From contig JBFWOQ010000035.1 in NCBI GenBank assembly GCA_050250395.1, positions 1 through 29,954 on the forward strand: a DNA stretch of 29,954 bases, read 5' to 3'. The notes under the pieces are model-generated. The model ran no database searches, was not told the origin of the DNA, and saw nothing but the letters and a program-made list of their open reading frames with translations. Made by a program: the position numbers and the translations under genes. Below are positions 8,410-18,618 of the stretch, one piece after another (the first letter of the stretch is position 1; every line of letters begins with the position of its first letter). This DNA is from JAGPUQ01 sp050250395. GTDB lineage: Bacteria > Pseudomonadota > Gammaproteobacteria > Pseudomonadales > Porticoccaceae.

Positions 8410-9756
8410 CTACAGGAATATGGATTCGTGCTGGACCCGATATTCGCGCAACCAAATACCGAAGCTACCGTCCGGCAATGTGCGTCTGATGAGAAACTCC
8501 TTGCCGAGCTCGCCGGTATCGGTGTGATCAAGCTCCACGGTACGCTCTTCCGTGGGTTGCTTGTTTTCGTCGCGCAGCAACAGCACCGTGGGCAAATGGC
8601 GGAAATGCAGCTTGCCGGCCAGCACAATGCCCGCCATGCCGTTGCGCAACTCGACCAAAGTGCCCGGGGGATAGGGGCCGATCGCCCGGACGAACTGCAG
8701 CGCCACCTCCTCGTCGAACTGGGCGCCGCGATTCTCGAAGATGACCTTCTGGGCATCGGCGGACGGTAGCTCCGGTGCGTAGCAGCGGTTGCTGGTGATG
8801 GCGTCGTAGGTGTCCACCACCGAAACGATGCGGGTAAACTCGGCGATCTCCCGCGCGCCAAGGCCGCGTGGATAGCCGCGGCCATCGGGCCGCTCGTGAT
8901 GGCTCAGGGCGACATCCAGGGCGAGGTGGTGCAACCGATCAGCCTGGTCTTGCAACAGCAGGTGGCCCTGTACCGTATGCTGCTTCATCACCTCGAATTC
9001 TTCCACGGTGAGCTTCCCCGGCTTGTCGAGAATCTCGGCGGGAATGCGCATCTTGCCGACGTCGTGCAACAGTCCGCAGAGGCCGAGCAGATGCAGTTCT
9101 TCTTCGGACATCTTGAGATGGCGCCCGAACGCGATGGCAAGGATGCAGACATTCAGGCAGTGTTCGGCCGTGTATTCGTTCTGGTTCTTGATCCTGCTCA
9201 TCCAGAGCAGGGCTTCCGGATTGCGCAGGATGGAATGCACACAGGCGTCCACGGTAGCCTCGGCCATTTCAGTGTCCAGCATCTGCCCCATGTGGGCGGA
9301 ATGGAGGAGGCTTTTGACATTGATCCGACCCGCGTCCAGCACCTGGCGCGCCACCTCGTGCTCCAGGCGCACCGGCTTCTGGACCTCATAGGCTGGCCGT
9401 GATCTGACCTGAGTCCGCTTGGTCCGGGGCCCTTGCGCTGGTCGTTGCGCCAAGCGCGCACGTGGTCGCGGAGCGTCGGTGTTTTGTCTGGGTGGCGGCT
9501 CGAACTTGGGATCCGGCATTCCCGGATCCTGGCTTGGTACGCCTGTCTTCAACACATAGACGTGGTGACAATAGTCCTTGAGGGTGCGGATCTGGCGCTC
9601 GCTGCGGATCTCGAACCCCTGGAGCAGAAACGGCGTCCCCAGCCAGGGGCGATCCAACTCAGCGACAAACATGCCGATTTCAAGCTGGCCGACCGGGGTC
9701 TCGACCAGATTCTCTCGTGCATATCGCTTGTTGTCGGATCCGAAAATATCCACCAT
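8410..9756 (-). CDS. HD-GYP domain cyclic-di-GMP phosphodiesterase with N-terminal DUF3391
   Basis: A 448-residue signalling protein. Residues 15-72 resemble DUF3391 (VGQLEIGMFVAELDRPWLGTP). A Pro/Arg-rich, probably disordered linker follows at about 75-125, then an HD-GYP domain. Metal and active-site motifs are intact: HD at 231-232 with K235 (LLHDVGKMRIP) and HHERPDGRGYP at 286-296. This predicts hydrolysis of cyclic di-GMP, and so control of motility or biofilm. The last 90 residues form a small beta-rich tail after the HD-GYP core. No membrane segment is visible. The start is the ATG at 9756; a GTG follows as the second codon, and neither has a strong ribosome site. A good promoter lies 38-65 bases upstream. 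Confidence 0.92.
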   Translation of the reverse strand: MVDIFGSDNKRYARENLVETPVGQLEIGMFVAELDRPWLGTPFLLQGFEIRSERQIRTLKDYCHHVYVLKTGVPSQDPGMPDPKFEPPPRQNTDAPRPRARLAQRPAQGPRTKRTQVRSRPAYEVQKPVRLEHEVARQVLDAGRINVKSLLHSAHMGQMLDTEMAEATVDACVHSILRNPEALLWMSRIKNQNEYTAEHCLNVCILAIAFGRHLKMSEEELHLLGLCGLLHDVGKMRIPAEILDKPGKLTVEEFEVMKQHTVQGHLLLQDQADRLHHLALDVALSHHERPDGRGYPRGLGAREIAEFTRIVSVVDTYDAITSNRCYAPELPSADAQKVIFENRGAQFDEEVALQFVRAIGPYPPGTLVELRNGMAGIVLAGKLHFRHLPTVLLLRDENKQPTEERTVELDHTDTGELGKEFLIRRTLPDGSFGIWLREYRVQHESIFL

Positions 9757-9793
9757 CTTCGTACACTAACATCCCTGCTGTCCTGCCGACCCG

Positions 9794-9821
9794 ACTATAG
9801 CACTGGCAACCGGCGCGACAA
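9794..9821 (-). promoter_or_regulatory. Probable sigma-70 promoter of the HD-GYP gene
   Basis: On the minus strand TTGTCG (9821-9816) and TATAGT (9799-9794) are separated by 16 bases, and TGC directly before the -10 makes it an extended -10. The element lies in the 94-base gap between the glycosylase stop and the HD-GYP start, so the HD-GYP gene is probably transcribed independently of the glycosylase gene. Confidence 0.6.
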
Positions 9822-9850
9822 TACGACGTACTTCATACTTGACCGCACTT

Positions 9851-10438
9851 TCAGCAGCGTTGCGCGATGGACAGGCAGGCGGCCACGCGCCGGCGGTACA
9901 CCGGAACCACTTCGGCCTCGAACCAGGGATTGGTCTTGAGCCAGCGTCGATTGCGCGGCGAGGGATGCACCAGGGGTAACTGCTGCGCCGCCAATGCCGG
10001 CCAATCGCGGATGCGTGCGGCGAGCGAGCCGCGACCGCTGCCCAGGTAGTAGTCCTGGGCGTAGCGCCCCACCAGCAGGGTCAGTTCGAGTGCCGGCAAC
10101 TGCGCGAGAATCCGCCCGTGCCAGCGCGGCGCACACTCCGGCCGCGGCGGCAGATCGCCGGTGCGGCCACGGCCCGGGTAGCAGAATCCCATGGGCACGA
10201 TGGCGATGCGGCGCTCATCGTAAAAGGTCGTGCGATCGAGGCCGAGCCAGTCGCGCAGGCGATCGCCGCTGGGATCGTCCCAGGGAACGCCGCTGGCGTG
10301 CACCCGGGTGCCCGGGGCCTGTCCGACGATCAGGAGTTTCGCCCTCGCGCTGGCGCGCACTACCGGTCGCGGCCCAAGCGGCAGATCGGCGCAGAGCCGG
10401 CAGCCTCGCACTTCCGCGAGCAGGTCACGCAGCGCCAT
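9851..10438 (-). CDS. Uracil-DNA glycosylase superfamily protein (Fe-S type)
   Basis: A 195-residue protein of the UDG superfamily. Four cysteines are placed as in the Fe-S family 4/5 enzymes: C13 and C16 (CRLC), C86 (GFCYPG) and C102 (PECAPRW), with 15 residues between the last two. Motif 1 reads VGQAPGTRVHASGVPWDDPSG, and the C-terminal loop is PLVHPSPRNRRW, the DNA-intercalation motif. The family excises uracil or other deaminated bases, but motif 1 lacks the usual acidic residue just after GxAPG, so the base specificity and even the activity are open. I chose the ATG at 10438 because family similarity starts there; upstream in-frame starts at 10555 and 10570 would run into the gcvP start. 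No clear ribosome site is seen for any of them. It is divergent from gcvP across 122 bases. Confidence 0.82.
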   Translation of the reverse strand: MALRDLLAEVRGCRLCADLPLGPRPVVRASARAKLLIVGQAPGTRVHASGVPWDDPSGDRLRDWLGLDRTTFYDERRIAIVPMGFCYPGRGRTGDLPPRPECAPRWHGRILAQLPALELTLLVGRYAQDYYLGSGRGSLAARIRDWPALAAQQLPLVHPSPRNRRWLKTNPWFEAEVVPVYRRRVAACLSIAQRC

Positions 10439-10560
10439 GGGGTCGGACGCGCGATCACCGGCGTTTGTGGCTCCGGGTGTCGCGCTGCTAACATCGGTCG
10501 CGCCGCCCGCCGGCTGGCGCTGCTTGGCGCCCCTCCCGTTCAATGTTGTAGGCATCCGCG

Positions 10561-13452
<2,892 letters not shown>

Positions 13453-13506
13453 GATCGGGGGAGTTCAACGGAAGGTGACGATTCGCCCCAATTTTTCTAC
13501 CAGCTC

Positions 13507-14862
13507 TCAGTGCGCTTGCTCGATTGCCGCAATCGCGGCCGCTTTTGGCCGCACCACCAGATACAGGACGAAGACGGCGGCGACGATGCCGCCCGCGATA
13601 TAGACCGGCGCCATTTCGCCGGACCGCATACCCTCGATCACGCGGTTGACGATGAACATCAGGGCGACGGCGGCGCCGCCCAAGGGCACCGCGAGCGGGA
13701 CTTCGAAGCCGCCGCGGGGTTCGCCGGGACGCCGCTTGAGCACCACCAGCGCCAGATTCACCAGCGTGAACGAACCCAGCAACAGCAGACTGGTCGCGCT
13801 AGCCAGGGTCTTGATGCTGCCCGCCAATGCCAGACCAAGCACAATGGCCAGGAGCAGCAGAATCGCCACATGGGGCGTCCGCCGCCGCGGATGGAGACGC
13901 CCGAGCAGGGCCGGCAGCAAGCCCTGGCGCGCCATCCCGTAAACCAGCCGCGAACCCATGATGTGGTTGAGCAAGGCCGTATTGGTCACCGCAAACATGG
14001 CCACCACGGTAAACAGCATGGGCGGCACCCAGGGCGCGGCGACGCGCACCACCTCGACCAGCGGTCCGCTCGCCGCCGCGAGCTGGGCATGGGGCACCAC
14101 GGACACGGCGGTGATACAGACCGCCATGTAGATGATGGTCGCTATACCCAGCGCAGCAAGCAGCGCGATCGGAAAATTGCGGCGCGGATTGCGCACCTCT
14201 TCCGAAATGTTCAGCAAGTCTTCAAAGCCGATGAATGCATAAAACGTCAGGACGGCGCCGGAGAGAATGAGCGACACCGAAAAATCGCCACCGGGATTCT
14301 TGATCGAACCGGCATCGAGATAATCCACGCTGCCCCAATAGCGCGCTCCCACGGCGATCACCAGCAGCAACCCGCCGGCTTCGATAGCGGTGCAAACGGC
14401 GTTCGCCCAGACCGATTCGCGCATACCGGCATAATTGATCGCCGTCAGCGTCAGCAGAAACATCACCACTACCGCATTGATTGGCACCCCGGTGAAAATC
14501 TCCTGCATGTAATTGGCAAACACCTGACTCGCGGTCGCCAGCGAGGTGAGACCGGACATCGTCACCGCCAGGCCCACCACATAGCTGATCGCGGTGATGC
14601 CGAAGGCACGGTGGGTGATATAGGCGGCCCCCGCCGCGCGCGGATAGCGGGACCCGAGCGAAGCGTAGGAGAGCCCCGTGAGTCCGGCCGCGATCATGCT
14701 GGTCAGGAAACCCAGCCACACCATATTGCCCAGTTCCCCGGCCGCCTTGCCCACCAGTCCGTAAATTCCGGCCCCGAGCATGTTGCCCACGCCATAGATC
14801 ATGAGGGCGATTACACCCAGGGTTGGCTTGACGGTAAGTTGCGCGGACTCGGGTTGCGGCAT
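13507..14862 (-). CDS. APC-family amino acid permease
   Basis: A 451-residue inner-membrane transporter with about 12 hydrophobic segments. The first helix carries the APC signature GVGNMLGAGIYGLVG, which forms the unwound substrate site. Other helices are obvious, such as FLLTLTAINYAGM and TFYAFIGFEDLLNISEEVRNPRRNFP; the latter is a strong family motif. It probably takes up an amino acid or amine by proton symport; the substrate cannot be told. Of the ATGs at 14868 and 14862, the second is preferred because TGAGGA ends 6 bases before it. It follows the DHA2 exporter gene after about 60 bases in the same direction and may be cotranscribed with it. Confidence 0.88.
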   Translation of the reverse strand: MPQPESAQLTVKPTLGVIALMIYGVGNMLGAGIYGLVGKAAGELGNMVWLGFLTSMIAAGLTGLSYASLGSRYPRAAGAAYITHRAFGITAISYVVGLAVTMSGLTSLATASQVFANYMQEIFTGVPINAVVVMFLLTLTAINYAGMRESVWANAVCTAIEAGGLLLVIAVGARYWGSVDYLDAGSIKNPGGDFSVSLILSGAVLTFYAFIGFEDLLNISEEVRNPRRNFPIALLAALGIATIIYMAVCITAVSVVPHAQLAAASGPLVEVVRVAAPWVPPMLFTVVAMFAVTNTALLNHIMGSRLVYGMARQGLLPALLGRLHPRRRTPHVAILLLLAIVLGLALAGSIKTLASATSLLLLGSFTLVNLALVVLKRRPGEPRGGFEVPLAVPLGGAAVALMFIVNRVIEGMRSGEMAPVYIAGGIVAAVFVLYLVVRPKAAAIAAIEQAH

Positions 14863-14868
14863 CGGCAT

Positions 14869-14874
14869 TCCTCA
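14869..14874 (-). promoter_or_regulatory. Ribosome binding site deciding the permease start
   Basis: TGAGGA on the minus strand lies exactly 6 bases before the ATG at 14862 but directly abuts the ATG at 14868. Normal spacing therefore favours the second ATG. Confidence 0.6.
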
Positions 14875-14924
14875 CACTGATTTCATTGCGGTCGCGCTTG
14901 CGCTGTCGCGGGACCAGGCCCCCG

Positions 14925-16538
14925 CTATTTTGCCGGCGCCGTCGGGGTACGGTAGCTTTTCAGCATATAGGTGAGAACGACGCCGATCACAAAGGCCGCC
15001 CCCATGAAATAGAAGCAGTCGTTGTAGGCCAGCACCAGGCTTTCGCGGCGGGCGGTGGCATCGATCACGCGCAGCGCGCGCTCGCCGGCCAGCACTGGAT
15101 CCGCGCCCAGACCGATGAAATAGCCCTGCAAGGCCTCGAGACGCTCGACCGTCGCCTGACTGTAGAGCGAAATATTCTCAACCACATGGTTGGAATGGAA
15201 GTGCGCGCGAAGGGTGAGAAAGGTGGCAAGAAACGCGATCCCCACCGAGCCGCCCAGATTGCGGGTGAGGTTGTAGAGACCCGATGCCGAACCGACCTGC
15301 GCCGGCTCGATGCCAACCGTCGCGATCACCGCGAGCGGTACCGAAAGAAACGGCTGGCCGATGCCGCGAATGAAGTTGGCGAGCCGCAGCTGGTCGTACG
15401 CTGAATCCGCGCTCATATCGATATTGATCAGCAGGCTCCAGGCAAAAATCGCGCTGCCGATGGCGACCAGATGCCGCAGATCCACGGTTTTCATCAGCCG
15501 CACGATCAAGGGCACCATGATCAGTTGGGGAAAGCCGAACCACATCATGGTGACGCCGGTCTGCCAGGCGTTGTAGCCCTGTACCTGCGCGAGATAGAGC
15601 GGCGTGATGAACACCGAGCCGTACAGCCCGAGTCCGAGAATCACCCCGATGAGGTTGGCAAGGCCGAAATTCCAGCGTTTCAGCAGCCGCACATTGATGA
15701 AGGGATTCGGCCCGCGCAGTTGGCGGTAGAGAAAAATCACGAAAAACACCGCCGCGATCGCGGCGCCGCGCTGAATGAATTCGGATTCGAACCAGTCCTT
15801 GCGGTTGCCCTCTTCGAGCGTGACGATCATCGCCCCCAACGCGACGGAGAGGCTCGCGATTCCCAGCCAATCGCCATTTTTGAGCAGTTGGAGCTTGCTC
15901 TGGGAGCGTGCCAGACCCCACCAGAGAATGGTAAACATGATCGAGGTCGGAATGATTTGCAGGTAGAAAATCGACTGCCAACCGAAGGTCTCGGTCAGAT
16001 AGCCGCCAAGGGCCGGACCGATCGCTGGCGCCTGGGTCGCGGTCAGCGAAAACATCGCCATGCCGATGGGCTGTTTGCTCGGCGGCAACAGCGTGAGGAT
16101 GACCGCGAACGAGAGCGGAATGAAGGTGCCGCCCGCCAGACCCGCGATGGCCCGGAACACCAGCATGGCCTCGAGATTCCAGGACAGCGCGCACAGCAAG
16201 GTGGCGGCGATGAACATGGCGGAAGCCGACAGCATGAAGCGGCGCAGACCGAACACCATCGCGAACCAGCCGGTAAGCGGGATCACCACCACTTCCGCCG
16301 TCAGATAGGCGGTGGAGATGAACGACCCCTCTTCCAGCGTCGCCCCCAACGCGCCCTGAATATCCTTCAGGGACGCATTGGTGATCATGATGTTCAGCAC
16401 CGCGATAAAGGCGCCGATCACACTGCCGAACACCGTCAGCCAGGTCGCCAGGGAGACATGGTCCTTGTTGTCGGCGACGGGCGGCATGGCTTTCGAATCC
16501 GCCGGCTCCGGTGCGGCGTTGGCAGCCGTTTCGCTCAT
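14925..16538 (-). CDS. DHA2-family MFS drug/solute exporter (EmrB/QacA type)
   Basis: A 537-residue inner-membrane protein with about 14 hydrophobic segments after a polar 30-residue N-terminus (MSETAANAAPEPADSK). This is the topology of the DHA2 branch of the major facilitator superfamily. The antiporter motif C appears as APAIGPALGGYLTETFGW, and motif A-like residues follow helix 2 (GWFAMVFGLRRFML). It probably exports a hydrophobic compound or drug by proton antiport. EmrB normally needs an EmrA-type adaptor and an outer-membrane channel, and none is adjacent. The ATG at 16538 has GGGGAG 7 bases upstream. It lies between the permease and cyclase genes on the same strand, but a hairpin terminator separates it from the cyclase. 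Confidence 0.9.
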   Translation of the reverse strand: MSETAANAAPEPADSKAMPPVADNKDHVSLATWLTVFGSVIGAFIAVLNIMITNASLKDIQGALGATLEEGSFISTAYLTAEVVVIPLTGWFAMVFGLRRFMLSASAMFIAATLLCALSWNLEAMLVFRAIAGLAGGTFIPLSFAVILTLLPPSKQPIGMAMFSLTATQAPAIGPALGGYLTETFGWQSIFYLQIIPTSIMFTILWWGLARSQSKLQLLKNGDWLGIASLSVALGAMIVTLEEGNRKDWFESEFIQRGAAIAAVFFVIFLYRQLRGPNPFINVRLLKRWNFGLANLIGVILGLGLYGSVFITPLYLAQVQGYNAWQTGVTMMWFGFPQLIMVPLIVRLMKTVDLRHLVAIGSAIFAWSLLINIDMSADSAYDQLRLANFIRGIGQPFLSVPLAVIATVGIEPAQVGSASGLYNLTRNLGGSVGIAFLATFLTLRAHFHSNHVVENISLYSQATVERLEALQGYFIGLGADPVLAGERALRVIDATARRESLVLAYNDCFYFMGAAFVIGVVLTYMLKSYRTPTAPAK

Positions 16539-16564
16539 GCGCTATCTCCCCTGAATCGGCGTTC

Positions 16565-16599
16565 AAAAACCGTCACTCCCGGACAAGGGTCCGGAAGTG
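16565..16599 (-). terminator. Hairpin with T-run between cyclase and exporter genes (terminator or attenuator)
   Basis: On the minus strand bases 16599-16574 form an 11-bp stem with one mismatch and a 4-base loop (arms CACTTCCGGAC and GTCCGGGAGTG). Four bases later a TTTTT run follows (16569-16565). It lies after the cyclase stop and about 27 bases before the exporter ATG, so it would end or attenuate the cyclase transcript. Confidence 0.6.
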
Positions 16600-16634
16600 G
16601 CGGCCGCAGTCGGCCACGGGCAGGCCGGTGTGGA

Positions 16635-17594
16635 TTACTTGATGACGGCGGGATTGACCGGCGACCCGGCGCCGGCCACGACCTTGAGCGGCGCGCCGAC
16701 AAACAGGAAGCTGTACTGACCGTCCCTGGCGCAGTCCTCCGCCAGATCGTGCAGCCAGTCGATCTCGTTGAACACCACGCCCAGGTTGCGCAACAGCGCC
16801 GCGTGCAGCGGAATCATGGTGCCCGACTCCGGGTGCAGGGTCTGTTCCGAGGCCACGGTATCGGTACCGAAGGAGGGAATTTCCATTTTGTGGAACCAGT
16901 CGACCAGTTCCGGGCTGTAGGCCAGCCCAGGTTCGCTCATGGTCTTGCCCGGAAAGAAGGCGGCCTCGCCCTCGTCGTAGAAGCGCTTCAGCCAGCCGGT
17001 GTGGATCAGCAGGATGTCGTGCTTTTCAATCGTGCACTTCTGCATCTCGGCCGTTTTCAGCAAGTCGTCGAGGGAGATGGCTTCATTGGCCTGCAAGTGC
17101 TTGACGCCCTTGTAGCGGGCGACATCGAGCAGGAGGCCGCGTCCCACCACGCCGCGATCGGCGATCTTTTCGACGCTGCATTTGTGCAACCCGCCGATGG
17201 TGGTCTTGGCGTCATAACCATTGTAGAGCTGGTCGTCGTACCAGACGTGGCCCAGGGCGTCGTACTGGGTGGTGCCCTGGAGATACATGAACACCACGTC
17301 GTCGGCGTATTCCAGCCCGCCCGGCATCGCATGGGCGTGGCAATTCATGTAATGGCCCTTGTCCATGGCCATGGTGCGCGTGGTCTTGCCGCGCCCGGGA
17401 TAGATGGGATCGCCCGCCGGCCGCGCCACAGGTACGCCCAGCATGAACACCTTGCCCTGCTTGACCGCCTGCACGCCGCGCAGGATTTCCTTGCTGGTCA
17501 GAAAATTGAGCGCTCCGACTTCGTCGTCGGGGCCCCAGCGGCCCCAGTTCTTCGGGCTGTTCCGCAAGAGTTCGGAAAAGAGTTTTGTCGTCAT
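16635..17594 (-). CDS. Cyclase-family protein (kynurenine formamidase/isatin hydrolase-like)
   Basis: A 319-residue metal-dependent hydrolase of the cyclase superfamily, with the N-terminal NWGRWGPDDEVGALNFL typical of one subgroup. The usual metal motif HxGTHxDxxxH reads QGTTQYDALGH (residues 106-116): both leading histidines are glutamine while D112 and H116 remain. A glutamine-containing version of this motif occurs in a common subgroup, so this is probably not a dead enzyme, but the substrate is unknown. Family members open cyclic amides or esters such as formylkynurenine or isatin. The ATG at 17594 has GGAG about 10 bases upstream. It is followed on the same strand by an exporter and a permease, which suggests handling of a small cyclic or aromatic compound, though a hairpin separates it from them. 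No signal peptide is seen. Confidence 0.85.
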   Translation of the reverse strand: MTTKLFSELLRNSPKNWGRWGPDDEVGALNFLTSKEILRGVQAVKQGKVFMLGVPVARPAGDPIYPGRGKTTRTMAMDKGHYMNCHAHAMPGGLEYADDVVFMYLQGTTQYDALGHVWYDDQLYNGYDAKTTIGGLHKCSVEKIADRGVVGRGLLLDVARYKGVKHLQANEAISLDDLLKTAEMQKCTIEKHDILLIHTGWLKRFYDEGEAAFFPGKTMSEPGLAYSPELVDWFHKMEIPSFGTDTVASEQTLHPESGTMIPLHAALLRNLGVVFNEIDWLHDLAEDCARDGQYSFLFVGAPLKVVAGAGSPVNPAVIK

Positions 17595-17655
17595 GGCGCA
17601 TCATCTCCAGTAGGCCCTGGCCTTCGCTGCGAGCGCACGCGGACGCAGCCTTGCC

Positions 17656-17676
17656 TTGGTATGAATTATTGGTATG
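17656..17676. repeat. Pair of 8-bp direct repeats upstream of the cyclase gene
   Basis: TTGGTATG occurs at 17656-17663 and again at 17669-17676, a 13-base period, about 62 bases upstream of the cyclase ATG. On the cyclase strand the sequence between the copies includes AATAAT, a 5-of-6 match to a -10 box. The pair could be an operator over the cyclase promoter, or chance. Confidence 0.3.
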
Positions 17677-17817
17677 GGTTCGTCTGCCACGGATTTGGCA
17701 CTTGCACCGCGTCCTGCCGGAGCCCGGGTTCAACCCGATCCGCCGGCGCGCCCCGGCCATTCACGGCACCGCGGCGCGACCACAAGTTACCATAGACGTT
17801 CGGACTGTTGGAGCGGC

Positions 17818-17857
17818 CCGGATGCGTGGCGTTTGGCCGCAGTTAATCCGGTTTTTT
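17818..17857 (+). terminator. Orphan terminator-like hairpin with no upstream gene
   Basis: CCGGAT (17818-17823) pairs perfectly with ATCCGG (17846-17851) and is followed by TTTTTT (17852-17857). The 22-base loop could fold further. An alternative stem in the same place pairs GCGGCC with GGCCGC. No protein gene on the plus strand ends nearby, so the hairpin may end a small RNA or be fortuitous. Confidence 0.35.
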
Positions 17858-17889
17858 GCAATTCGGGCGCACGCCTTTATCGGGCTTAG

Positions 17890-18030
17890 CAGCTTGTTGA
17901 AAAACGTCGCGAGGGGGCCAGATGCGAGGCGCACGGCGCGCAGCGACCGAGACATATCAAGTAGATAGGCGAGGGAGCGAGCACCGCGCAACGAAGCAGA
18001 TGGCTGCCGCAGCAGTTTTTCAACAAGCTG
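17890..18030. mobile_element. MITE-like inverted-repeat element, copy 1 (141 bp)
   Basis: The ends are perfect 16-bp inverted repeats: CAGCTTGTTGAAAAAC at 17890-17905 and its reverse complement at 18015-18030. The interior has no coding capacity and contains further GC-rich short inverted segments. A shorter copy lies at 22998-23083, sharing both flanking cores (GTCGCGAGG...CCAGATGCGA and GAAGCAGATGGCTGCCGCAGCAG). Small size, terminal repeats, intergenic placement and a second copy fit a non-autonomous mobile element or REP-like repeat. No target-site duplication is obvious. Ends of the type TGTTGAAAAA also occur in some insertion sequences, so it may have been mobilised by a transposase encoded elsewhere. 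Confidence 0.7.
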
Positions 18031-18043
18031 GGAGACCATCGCC

Positions 18044-18565
18044 GTGATCCTTGGCTGTAACCAAACGTACATTGCGCGATCCGCAGGACTGCTGGTTGCG
18101 TTGCTGCTGAGCCTGCTGGCAGGCTGCACCAGCGCACCCGCGCCGGTCGGCCAGCATCCCGGTGTTACCCACAAAGCGAGCGAAGCGCGCGCCGATGTCC
18201 AGGCTCGGGCCATGGACCTGATCGGCACCGACTACCACTATGGCGGCAGTTCGCCCGCCACCGGTTTTGATTGCAGCGGACTGATCCACTACGTCTACCG
18301 CGAGGCCGCCGGTATCGACCTGCCGCGCACCACCGCGGAACTGGGCGCATTGAAGACGGAAACGCCGCCGGCCGACGCGCTGCTGCCGGGCGATCTGGTG
18401 CTGTTCCGGGTGAAGGGCGGCCGCAAGGTGAATCATGCCGGCATCTACGCCGGTGACGGGCGCTTTGTTCACGCCCCGAGCAGCGGCGGACAGGTGCGCC
18501 TCGACCGCCTGGACGACCGCTACTGGCAGCGCTGCTTCGCCGGCGCGCGACGGGTACTCGATTAA
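18044..18565 (+). CDS. NlpC/P60-family lipoprotein (cell-wall endopeptidase)
   Basis: A 173-residue predicted lipoprotein. The N-terminal signal peptide has a hydrophobic core (GLLVALLLSLLAGC) and a lipobox LAGC with the lipidated cysteine at position 28. The NlpC/P60 domain covers about residues 50-172, with catalytic Cys77 in GFDCSGLIHYVY, His131 in VNHAGIYAGDG and a third polar residue His143 in FVHAPSSGG. The family cleaves peptide stems of peptidoglycan in the periplasm; small Spr/NlpC-like members have this layout. The GTG start at 18044 is preceded by GGGAG about 9 bases upstream, directly after the end of the inverted-repeat element, so the element forms part of the leader. A Cys also occurs at position 5, before the signal peptide. 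Confidence 0.9.
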   Translation: MILGCNQTYIARSAGLLVALLLSLLAGCTSAPAPVGQHPGVTHKASEARADVQARAMDLIGTDYHYGGSSPATGFDCSGLIHYVYREAAGIDLPRTTAELGALKTETPPADALLPGDLVLFRVKGGRKVNHAGIYAGDGRFVHAPSSGGQVRLDRLDDRYWQRCFAGARRVLD

Positions 18566-18618
18566 GCGGACCTTGCCCGCGCATGACCCCCGCGGCGTCA
18601 GGGTGAAACGCGCGCCTG

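Larger units (their letters stand above)
17595..18043. other. 449-bp intergenic region with repeat element and orphan hairpin
   Basis: No convincing gene lies here. An open frame on the plus strand (17585-17968) has no family resemblance and runs into the repeat element, so it is not called. The region holds paired TTGGTATG direct repeats (17656-17663 and 17669-17676) upstream of the cyclase, a terminator-like hairpin at 17818-17857, and the inverted-repeat element at 17890-18030. It separates the divergent cyclase and lipoprotein genes and should contain both their promoters. Confidence 0.6.

Noticed and set aside
13453..13506. Possible terminator between convergent gcvP and the permease (GGGGG ... 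CGCCCC followed by T-run)
   Set aside because: The pairing arms are too short and distant for a convincing stem.
17718..17745. CCCGGGTTCAACCCG looked like a tRNA T-arm
   Set aside because: The flanking bases do not give a T-stem of the right register, and no anticodon arm, D-arm or acceptor stem could be found around it.
17585..17968. 127-codon plus-strand open frame in the cyclase-lipoprotein gap
   Set aside because: It starts within the cyclase gene, ends inside the inverted-repeat element and resembles no known protein; composition is as expected for non-coding GC-rich DNA.
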